The translations under genes were made by a program, and so were the position numbers. Below the pieces are notes generated by a model. That model ran no database searches. It had not been told where the DNA came from and saw only the letters and a list, made by a program, of their open reading frames with translations. From Rhodoglobus sp. (GTDB taxonomy: Bacteria > Actinomycetota > Actinomycetes > Actinomycetales > Microbacteriaceae), in contig JAODAQ010000018.1 of assembly GCA_025463515.1 (NCBI GenBank), forward strand, positions 1-64,000: a stretch of 64,000 nucleotides of DNA, given 5' to 3'. Below, piece after piece: positions 55,526 through 62,791 of this stretch. Position 1 is the first letter of the stretch. The number at the start of each line of letters is the position of its first letter.

Positions 55526-55555
55526 ACTCTACCCAGCGCATCCACCCGCTAGTTT
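55526..55555. promoter_or_regulatory. Divergent leaderless -10 elements of the M20 and DUF2207 genes
   Basis: Minus-strand TAGAGT (55526-55531) is six bases from the peptidase ATG; plus-strand TAGTTT (55550-55555) is seven bases from the DUF2207 ATG. No ribosome-binding site precedes either start. Confidence 0.55.
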
Positions 55556-55562
55556 TGAGCGC

Positions 55563-57374
55563 ATGAAGGCTCTCGCACCGTTCGCCGCCGCAGTCGCCCT
55601 CGTCGCCCTTCCCCTGATCGGGGTGGCGAGCCCGGCCTCTGCCGCGGGCACTGCCTCGTGCAACCAGGGCGACGACGCCGCCTTCACCTTCGACAGCTAC
55701 GACGCCGACTTCTACCTCGACGTCGACGAGGCCGGCCGCTCGATCCTCACGACGGTCGAGACCTTCGTCGCCCAGTTCCCGGAGATCGACCAGAACCAGG
55801 GGATGCGCCGAGCGATCCCGCTCGAGTACCAGGGCGCGCCGACCGACATCACTGTGGAGTCGGTGACCGACGGCGAGGGCAACCCGCGCCCCTTCGAGGC
55901 CGAGGACGACGAGGACGGCGACTTCCTGCTGGTCACGAGCCGCGCGGACGACTGCGTGCACGGCGCGCAGACCTACGTCTTCACCTACACCCAGCACAAC
56001 GTGACGAGGTTCTTCCCCAGCACGAACGACGACGAGCTCTACTGGGACACGAACGGCACCGGATGGGACCAGCCCTTCGGCTCCGTGACCTCCCGGGTGC
56101 ACGTCCCGGACGCCCTTGCGGCCGCACTCACCGGCGACACGGCGTGCTACCGCGGGGCGGAGGGCGCGCAGCAGTCCTGCGAGCTGGAGCGGGCCGATGA
56201 GGACGGCGGCGTGGTCTTCAGCTCCACCGAGCAGCAGGTCGCCCCGCGCGAGAACGTGACCGTCGCGATCGGATTCGAGCCCAGCACCTTCGTGTCGCGC
56301 GACGACTCGTTCTTCGGGTCGCCGCTTTCGTTCCTGCAGATCATCGCGGCCGCGGGCGCCGCCATCGCGGCGGTCTGGGCGGGGGTGCTGCGCCGCACCT
56401 CGCTCGCCGACGGCAAGGGCAGGCCGACGATCATCGCCGAGTACGCCCCGCCGAAGGGCATGGACCCCTTCACGGCGTCAGTGCTGCTCAAGAAGACCGG
56501 CAGGGCCGCGGCCGCGGCGTTCGTCGACCTCGCGGTGAGCCGCAGGATCCGCATCATCGAGAAGCCGAACACCGGATTCCTCGCGCGCGGCAACAGCTAC
56601 CTCCTCGAGCTCGTCGACCCGGCCGGCCTGGAGGGCCCGGAGCTCACCCTCGCCCAGGCGCTGTTCGGCTACCAGCTGCAGCCCGGAACCGGGTACCTCA
56701 TGAGCGGCAAGGACACGACCCTCAGCGAGCACGTGCGCGGCATCATCCAGAGCACCACCGCGGCGACGGCCGCGGACGGCCTGCGGAAGAAGGGGCAGGC
56801 GCGGTACGCGATCCTTCCCGCGCTGCTCGTGGTGCTCTCGGCGGTGGCGAGCTTCGTGCTCGGCGTCTCGCTGCTCGACAGCGCCGTCGGGGGCTTCGTG
56901 CCGGGCATCCTGCTCGTCATTCCGATTCTCGCCGCGCTCATCGTCTTCGCCCTCGTGTTCCGCACGCCCCTCACCGACCGGGGGGCCGAGCTGCGCGACC
57001 ACCTCAAGGGCCTCGAGCTCTACATCCGCCTCGCGGAAGCGGATCGGCTGCAGATGCTGCAGAGCCCCACGGGCGCGGAGAAGCAGGGCGACGTCGTGAA
57101 GGTCTACGAGAAGCTGCTGCCCTACGCGGTGCTGTTCAACCTCGAGAAGGAGTGGGCGGTCGAGCTCGGCAAGTACTACGTCGAGCAGGCGCCGGACTAC
57201 TACTCGGGCTCTGGTGCGTTCAACGCCGCCATCTTCGCCTCGAGTATCGGCTCGATCTCGTCCGCGGCGGCGTCGTCGTTCTCCGGCAGCGCGTCGAGCA
57301 GCTCGAGCGGCGGCTCGGGCGGCGGCGGCTCCTCGGGCGGCGGTGGTGGCGGCGGTGGCGGTGGCGGCGTCTAG
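55563..57374 (+). CDS. DUF2207-type exported membrane protein with Gly-rich tail
   Basis: The 603-residue product has a Sec signal peptide (about residues 1-28, ending ASPASAAG), an extracytoplasmic beta-rich domain (about 30-250), a membrane helix near 260-280, a cytoplasmic region, two more helices at about 420-460, a further cytoplasmic part and a Ser/Gly tail ending in a run of Gly. The arrangement matches DUF2207 predicted membrane proteins, whose function is unknown. The stop shares CTAG with the convergent gene. Confidence 0.85.
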   Translation: MKALAPFAAAVALVALPLIGVASPASAAGTASCNQGDDAAFTFDSYDADFYLDVDEAGRSILTTVETFVAQFPEIDQNQGMRRAIPLEYQGAPTDITVESVTDGEGNPRPFEAEDDEDGDFLLVTSRADDCVHGAQTYVFTYTQHNVTRFFPSTNDDELYWDTNGTGWDQPFGSVTSRVHVPDALAAALTGDTACYRGAEGAQQSCELERADEDGGVVFSSTEQQVAPRENVTVAIGFEPSTFVSRDDSFFGSPLSFLQIIAAAGAAIAAVWAGVLRRTSLADGKGRPTIIAEYAPPKGMDPFTASVLLKKTGRAAAAAFVDLAVSRRIRIIEKPNTGFLARGNSYLLELVDPAGLEGPELTLAQALFGYQLQPGTGYLMSGKDTTLSEHVRGIIQSTTAATAADGLRKKGQARYAILPALLVVLSAVASFVLGVSLLDSAVGGFVPGILLVIPILAALIVFALVFRTPLTDRGAELRDHLKGLELYIRLAEADRLQMLQSPTGAEKQGDVVKVYEKLLPYAVLFNLEKEWAVELGKYYVEQAPDYYSGSGAFNAAIFASSIGSISSAAASSFSGSASSSSSGGSGGGGSSGGGGGGGGGGGV

Positions 57375-57748
57375 CTCGCCGAGGCCATGACGACGTAGCC
57401 GATGATGAGGGCGACGGTCATGAGGATCGTGCCCCACAGCGGCGCCGGCCAGCTGCGGCGGCCGACGATGACGCGCACGAGGTAGATGAGCGTGGTGATG
57501 ATCACGACGACCGCCGAGCCGATGAGGGCGATGCCGTAGCCGGCCTCGAGCTGGTCGGCCAGGCCCGGGTTCTCGCTGACCGCGGCGGCTCCGGCGGTGA
57601 AGAGTGCGACGATGCTCACGAGCCCGATCACGAGCTCGGCCACCAGGATCACGAGCCCGACGAGGGCGTCGAGCCCGCGCTCGGTGCCGTCCAGCTTGCC
57701 GCGCGGCGCCATGCGCACAGCGCCCGGGTAGTTCGAGTTCAGCGTCAT
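57371..57748 (-). CDS. Three-helix membrane protein, unknown function
   Basis: The 125-residue product has a hydrophilic start and helices at about residues 28-52, 72-92 and 100-122. It converges on the DUF2207 gene with a shared CTAG stop tetranucleotide. It may be co-transcribed with 58408-57758 upstream, nine bases away. No family was recognised. Confidence 0.75.
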   Translation of the reverse strand: MTLNSNYPGAVRMAPRGKLDGTERGLDALVGLVILVAELVIGLVSIVALFTAGAAAVSENPGLADQLEAGYGIALIGSAVVVIITTLIYLVRVIVGRRSWPAPLWGTILMTVALIIGYVVMASAS

Positions 57749-57757
57749 GCTGCCAGC

Positions 57758-58408
57758 TTACGACCCGTCTTTGACCTGCCCGGCGGCCCAGTCCACGACG
57801 ACGTCGTTCGGCCCGGCGCCGAGCTTCGCGTGGAGCTTCGAGCCGGGGTAGACGAGGGGCAGTGCGCTCGCCGGCACGGCGTTGCCGACCTGGATCTGGT
57901 ACGGCGTGTCCACGCCGGTCGCGATGGTGAGCGTGAGGGCGTGCACGGGGTCGCCCTTGGCGCTCTTCATCCCGAGCTGCTGGTCGGCAACGAGCACGAC
58001 GGTGATCGGCCTGCCGCTGGCCAGGATGTGCGCGGCGCTGTTGTCCCCGGTGGACTCCGGCAGGGTGACCTCGGGCGGCTGGCTCGCGAAGTCGATGGCG
58101 ACGTGGGAGTGGTCTGCCGGGTCGACCCGTACGGCGAGGTAGACGCCGGGCTGCTGCAGCTGGGGGATGAGGACCTCCTGCACGCGCTGGGTGATCTGCA
58201 CGTCGAAGGGCGCGATGCCGTCCATCATCACGCGCACGACGAAGGTGCAGTTGCGCTCGACGAGACCGTTCATGACCTGGATCGTGGTGCCCGACAGGGT
58301 GAGGCCCAGGAGCTCGCCTCGGGCGAGGGTGCCGGTAGCGATGAGCTCCTCGTCGACGCCTCCCGTGAGCTTGCGGAATCCCTGTGCGATGTCGTCGAAG
58401 AAACCCAT
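57758..58408 (-). CDS. Cytoplasmic beta-rich protein with repeated SHOCT-associated-type module, unknown function
   Basis: The ATG at 58408 is preceded by AAAGGG, giving 216 residues; the longer frame upstream is Arg-rich non-coding sequence. The start MGFFDDIAQGFRKLTGG is helical. The rest contains two beta modules (about residues 22-95 and 110-195), with VYLAVRVDPADHSHVAIDF resembling the small beta domain found in SHOCT-type proteins. No signal or membrane segment is present. The resemblance is weak and the role is unknown. Confidence 0.65.
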   Translation of the reverse strand: MGFFDDIAQGFRKLTGGVDEELIATGTLARGELLGLTLSGTTIQVMNGLVERNCTFVVRVMMDGIAPFDVQITQRVQEVLIPQLQQPGVYLAVRVDPADHSHVAIDFASQPPEVTLPESTGDNSAAHILASGRPITVVLVADQQLGMKSAKGDPVHALTLTIATGVDTPYQIQVGNAVPASALPLVYPGSKLHAKLGAGPNDVVVDWAAGQVKDGS

Positions 58409-58503
58409 GGTGAAACCCTTTCGCAAAAAGTGCCGCGGTCGAGGCACAGCGTAGCGGCGCCAGCGGCGCGGCGGTAGGACCGGTTTTCGCGCGCTCGCCG
58501 ACC

Positions 58504-58509
58504 TACCGT
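58504..58509 (+). promoter_or_regulatory. Leaderless -10 (TACCGT) of the FAD/Rieske oxidoreductase gene
   Basis: TACCGT is followed by six bases and the ATG. GGAAG in the spacer is too close to the start to be a good ribosome-binding site. Confidence 0.5.
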
Positions 58510-58515
58510 GGAAGC

Positions 58516-59988
58516 ATGACCTCCCTCTGGCTCGACACCGCGGCACCTCTGGAGACCGACGCCTTCGAGCCGGATGCCACGGTCGACGAGGTCGTCGTCG
58601 GCGCGGGCCTCACGGGGCTCGTCACGGCCCTGCTGCTCGCGCGGGCCGGTCGCCGGGTCACCGTCCTCGAAGCGCGGACCGTCGGGGCGGCGACGACCGG
58701 GAACACCACGGCGAAACTCAGCCAGTTGCAGGGCACGCAGTTGAGCAAGGTGCTCACCGCGACCTACCCGGCGGTCATGCGCGCCTATGCGGAGGGCAAC
58801 AGCGCTGCCTTCGACTGGATGACGGTGTACCTGCGGGAAAGCGGAGTCCCTTTCGACCGGCGTGATGCGGTCACCTACGCCGCTACCGCGGACGGCGCGG
58901 CGGCGGTTCTCCACGAGGGGCGGCTCGCGGCATCCACCGGCCTCGACGTCCGTGTCGTCGCGGATGCCGGACTGCCCTTCCGCACCTACGGCGCCGTCGT
59001 GCTGCAGGACCAGGCGCAGTTCGACCCGCTGGACGTGCTCGGGGCGCTCGTAGCCGACATCCGGGCGCTCGGCGGGCGGGTCGTCGAGGGGGCGCGGGTG
59101 ACCGCCGTGCGGGCGAGCGCCCCGGCGCGCGTGACGACCCCGCTCGGCGACGTGCACGCCGACCACGTGGTGCTCGCGACCGGGACCCCGATCCTCGACC
59201 GCGGGCTGTACTTCGTCAAGACCCACGCACACCGCAGCTACGCGCAGTCGTTCCGGCTGCCGTCCGGCGACCTGCCGGACGGGATGTTCATCGGGGTGGA
59301 GAGCCCGACCCGCAGCATCCGCACGTTCGGCGACCTGCTCCTGACCGGGGGCAACGGCCACGGCGTGGGGCGGCACGACTCGCCCCGGCGCGCGGCACAG
59401 GAGCTCACGGACTGGACTATGCAGCACTGGCCCGGCGCCGAGCTCGACCACTCGTGGGCGGCCCAGGACTACATCGCGCCGCACCACGTGCCGTTCGTGG
59501 GCTTCCTGCCTCGGGGCCGACGCCGGATCCTGCTCGCCACCGGGTTCGACAAGTGGGGGATGACCAACGGCGTGGCGACCGCGATGACCCTCGCCGCCGA
59601 CCTGCTCGGCGGGCACGAGCCGTGGATGCGCGCGCTCCGGCACCGCATCACCACGCCGCGCGCGCTCGCGAGCGGCATCGGCGAGAACGCCGCGGTCGGC
59701 TGGTGGTACGCGAAGGGCTACGTGCGCACCCTGTCGAGGCCGCTGCCGGCGACGCCCCCCGCGGAGGGCGAGGGCGCGACCGGGCGCCGCAGGATGCTGC
59801 CGGCGGGGATCTCGACGGTGGACGGCGCGACGTGCGCCGTCTCGACGGTGTGCCCGCACCTGTTCGCCGCGCTCAGCTGGAACGACGGGGAGAAGAGCTG
59901 GGACTGCCCCGCCCACGGCTCCCGGTTCGCCGCGGACGGCACCCGGCTCGAGGGGCCGGCCAAGCGCGATCTCCGGCGGGTTGAGTAG
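58516..59988 (+). CDS. FAD-dependent oxidoreductase with C-terminal Rieske domain
   Basis: The 490-residue protein has an N-terminal DAO-type FAD domain (VVVGAGLTGLVTALLLARAGRRVTVLE, and GNTTAKLSQLQ near the flavin) and a C-terminal Rieske domain whose [2Fe-2S] ligands are CPH and CPAH (TVCPHLFAALSW and WDCPAHGSRF, about residues 448-475). Such fusions pass electrons between a flavin and the cluster; the substrate is unknown. The last residues RVE and the TAG stop are provided by a dispersed repeat unit, so the original C-terminus was probably altered. Confidence 0.9.
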   Translation: MTSLWLDTAAPLETDAFEPDATVDEVVVGAGLTGLVTALLLARAGRRVTVLEARTVGAATTGNTTAKLSQLQGTQLSKVLTATYPAVMRAYAEGNSAAFDWMTVYLRESGVPFDRRDAVTYAATADGAAAVLHEGRLAASTGLDVRVVADAGLPFRTYGAVVLQDQAQFDPLDVLGALVADIRALGGRVVEGARVTAVRASAPARVTTPLGDVHADHVVLATGTPILDRGLYFVKTHAHRSYAQSFRLPSGDLPDGMFIGVESPTRSIRTFGDLLLTGGNGHGVGRHDSPRRAAQELTDWTMQHWPGAELDHSWAAQDYIAPHHVPFVGFLPRGRRRILLATGFDKWGMTNGVATAMTLAADLLGGHEPWMRALRHRITTPRALASGIGENAAVGWWYAKGYVRTLSRPLPATPPAEGEGATGRRRMLPAGISTVDGATCAVSTVCPHLFAALSWNDGEKSWDCPAHGSRFAADGTRLEGPAKRDLRRVE

Positions 59989-60053
59989 GCCGCCCGCGGC
60001 CGTATCGAAACCCCCGGTTTCGATACGCGCGCCGGAGCGCGCTACTCAACCCG
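59979..60053. repeat. Dispersed palindromic repeat, two inverted units
   Basis: Unit 1 at 59979-60012 (GGTTGAGTAG to CGAAACC) and inverted unit 2 at 60016-60051 (GGTTTCGATACG to CTACTCAACC), with only three bases between. It overlaps the end of the FAD/Rieske gene and ends just before the -10 of the next gene. Confidence 0.92.
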
Positions 60054-60056
60054 CCG

Positions 60057-60062
60057 TAGACT
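60057..60062 (+). promoter_or_regulatory. Leaderless -10 (TAGACT) of the small membrane gene
   Basis: TAGACT six bases before GTG 60069 decides that start over the in-frame GTG at 60063, which would directly abut the hexamer. Confidence 0.55.
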
Positions 60063-60068
60063 GTGCCG

Positions 60069-60425
60069 GTGAGCAGCGCCAGTTACCCCACCCGTTCCCG
60101 GCGCACGGCGCTCGTCCCCGCCCTGCTCGCAGTCGTGGCCCTGCTCATCGGGGTCGCGCTCATCGAGAGCGACGGATTCATCGTCATCCGCTACGTCGTC
60201 GCGATCCTCGCCCTCATCGTCGCGGTGTTCGCCTGGCAGGCCCGCCAGTGGTGGTGGATCATCGGCCTCGCGCCGATCGCCGTGCTGTGGAATCCGGTCC
60301 TCCCCATCGACCTCGGCCAGCCCGACCTCTGGCTCGGGCTGCAGTACATCGCCGCGCTGGTGTTCATCGCCTCGGGCATCCTCATCAAGGTCATCGACAA
60401 GGGCGACACGCCTCGCGGACGCTGA
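60069..60425 (+). CDS. Small membrane protein, unknown function
   Basis: The 118-residue product has about four helices; hallmark stretches are ALVPALLAVVALLIGVALIE and WWWIIGLAPIAVLWNPVLPI. The DUF6804-like pattern of small actinobacterial and proteobacterial membrane proteins (WNPVLPI) is suggested but not certain. It sits between a repeat element and the SNF2 gene leader. Confidence 0.72.
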   Translation: MSSASYPTRSRRTALVPALLAVVALLIGVALIESDGFIVIRYVVAILALIVAVFAWQARQWWWIIGLAPIAVLWNPVLPIDLGQPDLWLGLQYIAALVFIASGILIKVIDKGDTPRGR

Positions 60426-60598
60426 AACACCGCTGAAACAGCGTTGTCAGCGGTTTGCGCGTACACTGTCGGTAACACCCGCAGAGCCCACCAGTTGCAT
60501 CGCGACTGGGTCTGGACCCGTGTAGATACATGCACTCTCTGCTGGTGCGTCCTCCCGGTACTCGCCGGAAGGCTTCCCCGCATCCGCAGTAGCAGCAA
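60426..60598 (+). promoter_or_regulatory. Leader and promoter region of the SNF2 helicase gene
   Basis: Two direct repeats GCTGAAACA (60421-60429 and 60432-60440, one helical turn apart) are followed by an inverted repeat ACCGCTG/CAGCGGT (60429-60435/60448-60454) and a candidate -10 TACACT (60462-60467), predicting a leader of about 125 bases. CCAGT/ACTGG and GGAAG/CTTCC hairpins are possible within it. No gene is seen. Confidence 0.4.
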
Positions 60599-62791
60599 GT
60601 GAGAGCATCCTTGACACCTTCGGGACAGACCGAATCCGGCCAGCGCCGTCGCCAGCGTTCTGGCAACAGCGGCGGCAACAGCGCCTCGCAGCAGCGCCGC
60701 CGCGTGCGCCCGGGCGACGACATCGGAGTCATCCCCGTCCTGGCCCGCGCCGCGCGCGAGGTCGAGACCGCCGTGCAGAAGGGCCCGCTCAAGCCCGCCA
60801 ACCGCGCGCGCTTCCAGGTCGCAGCACTGCTGCTGCGCGAGGAGCGCGCCCGCGTCAAGACCGACAAGGCGCTCAGCGACTCCGAGCGCGCCAACGAGCA
60901 GAAGCGCCTCGACGGGCTCGCGGGAATCCTCGCGAAGACCGCGGCGCGCGACACGAGCCTCATCGCGATGCTCGCCGACGACGCGCCGGTGACCGCGGCC
61001 GCCAAGGCACTCCGCCGCGACCTGCTGATCGCCGCGGGCGTCGAGCTCAGCCCCGACGAGCTCATCATCACCACCGAGCCCAAGCCCGTGGACAAGCAGG
61101 TCGAGAAGCAGGTGGTGCCGGCATCCGTGCGCCAGATGCAGATGTCGAACCCGTTCCTCGCGCCCGACTTCAGCGGCATGCAGGCCGCTCCGGCCAAGGT
61201 CAACCGCCTCGGCAACTGGGAGCTCATCGAGCCGCTGTTCCGCTCGTTCGAGTACGGCGCCGGCGGTGGCGCCGCGACCATGGACCTCCCGGAGGCCACC
61301 ACGCTGCGCACCCGCGGCAACCTCGAGATGATGCGCCACCAGGCGCGGTTCGTCGAGGAGGTCCGCAAGGGCCACCGCACCTTCCTGCTCGCCGACGAGC
61401 CGGGCCTCGGCAAGACCGCCCAGTCGCTGCTCGCCGCCGAGGCGTCCAACTCCTACCCGCTGCTCGTGGTCGTGCCGAACGTCGTCAAGACGAACTGGGC
61501 GCGCGAGGTCGAGCTGTGGACGCCCGGCCGCACGGCGACCGTGGTGCACGGCGACGGCAAGGACGTCGACGCGTTCAGCGACGTCGTGATCGTGAACTAC
61601 GAGATCCTCGACCGGCACGTCGGCTGGCTCGGCCGCTTCGGCTTCAAGGGCATGGTCGTCGACGAGGCGCACTTCATCAAGAACCTCAAGTCGGAGCGCT
61701 CCAAGCACGTGCTCGCGCTCTCGAAGAGCATCCGGGCCACGTCGCCGCGCGCGCTCATGATGGCGCTCACCGGCACCCCGCTCATCAACTCCATCGAGGA
61801 CTTCCGCGCGATCTGGCAGTTCCTCGGCTGGATCGACGACAAGAAGCCGCTGCCCCAGCTCATGGAGAAGCTCGAGGACACCGGGCTCACCCCGGCCGAC
61901 TTCGGCTTCTTCGCCGAGGCCCGCCGTGCGGTCGTCGACATGGGCATCGTGCGCCGCAAGAAGGTGGACGTCGCCGCGGACATCCCTGCGCGCCGTGTCG
62001 CCGACATCCCGGTGGAGCTCGACGACGACCTGGGCCGCTCGATCCGCGCCGCCGAGGCAGCCCTCACCGCCCGCCTCGTCGACCGGTTCAACCGGGTGCG
62101 CGAGATCAAGCCGGACGCGACCGACGAGGAGATCATCCGCGTCGTCGCGCACGCCGAGCTCGAGGAGTCGAAGGGCGCCACGACCGGCGAGAACGTCTTC
62201 ACGATGGTCCGCCGCATCGGCCAGGCCAAGGCGACCCTCGCCGCGGACTACACCGCACAGCTCGCCCGCTCCGTCGGCAAGGTCGTCTTCTTCGCGAAGC
62301 ACATCGACGTCATGGATGTCGCCGAGCAGCACTTCGCGAAGGCCGGCCTCAAGTCGGTCTCGATCCGCGGCGACCAGAGCGCCAAGGCCCGCCAGCTCGC
62401 CATCGACTCGTTCGCCGAAGACCCCGAGGTCTCGATCGTCGTCGCGTCGCTCACCGCGGCGGGCGTCGGGCTCAACCTGCAGGCCGCGTCCAACGTCGTA
62501 CTCGCCGAGCTGAGCTGGACGAGCGCCGAGCAGACCCAGGCCATCGACCGCGTCCACCGCATCGGCCAGGAGCTGCCCGTCACCGCGTGGCGCATCATCG
62601 CCGCGCACACGATCGACGCGCGCATCGCCGAGCTCATCGACAGCAAGGCGGGCCTCGCGGCGCGCGCTCTCGACGGCTCGGACGTCGAGGTCGCCGCCGA
62701 GTCGAACATCCAGCTCGAGGCGCTCTCGAGCCTGCTGCGCGACGCTGTCGCAGAGCGCAGTGCCAACAGTCCGCGCAGCGACAGCGAGTGA
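60599..62791 (+). CDS. SNF2/SWI2-family DEAD/DEAH-box ATPase
   Basis: The 730-residue protein starts GTG (TTG at 60611 is an alternative; neither has a strong ribosome-binding site). A basic Gln/Arg/Ser-rich start leads to a helical region of about 200 residues and the Swi2/Snf2 ATPase: motif I FLLADEPGLGKTAQ, motif II VVDEAHFIKN, motif III ALTGTP, motif V ASLTAAGVGLNLQAA and motif VI QAIDRVHRIGQ. It is a DNA translocase or remodeller, possibly in repair, replication or polymerase recycling. It carries no HARP or nuclease domain that I recognise. The stop overlaps the next GTG. Confidence 0.9.
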   Translation: MRASLTPSGQTESGQRRRQRSGNSGGNSASQQRRRVRPGDDIGVIPVLARAAREVETAVQKGPLKPANRARFQVAALLLREERARVKTDKALSDSERANEQKRLDGLAGILAKTAARDTSLIAMLADDAPVTAAAKALRRDLLIAAGVELSPDELIITTEPKPVDKQVEKQVVPASVRQMQMSNPFLAPDFSGMQAAPAKVNRLGNWELIEPLFRSFEYGAGGGAATMDLPEATTLRTRGNLEMMRHQARFVEEVRKGHRTFLLADEPGLGKTAQSLLAAEASNSYPLLVVVPNVVKTNWAREVELWTPGRTATVVHGDGKDVDAFSDVVIVNYEILDRHVGWLGRFGFKGMVVDEAHFIKNLKSERSKHVLALSKSIRATSPRALMMALTGTPLINSIEDFRAIWQFLGWIDDKKPLPQLMEKLEDTGLTPADFGFFAEARRAVVDMGIVRRKKVDVAADIPARRVADIPVELDDDLGRSIRAAEAALTARLVDRFNRVREIKPDATDEEIIRVVAHAELEESKGATTGENVFTMVRRIGQAKATLAADYTAQLARSVGKVVFFAKHIDVMDVAEQHFAKAGLKSVSIRGDQSAKARQLAIDSFAEDPEVSIVVASLTAAGVGLNLQAASNVVLAELSWTSAEQTQAIDRVHRIGQELPVTAWRIIAAHTIDARIAELIDSKAGLAARALDGSDVEVAAESNIQLEALSSLLRDAVAERSANSPRSDSE

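Noticed and set aside
34658-60053. Dispersed repeats as a possible CRISPR array
   Set aside because: Copies are kilobases apart, are inverted pairs, and have no regular spacers or cas genes.
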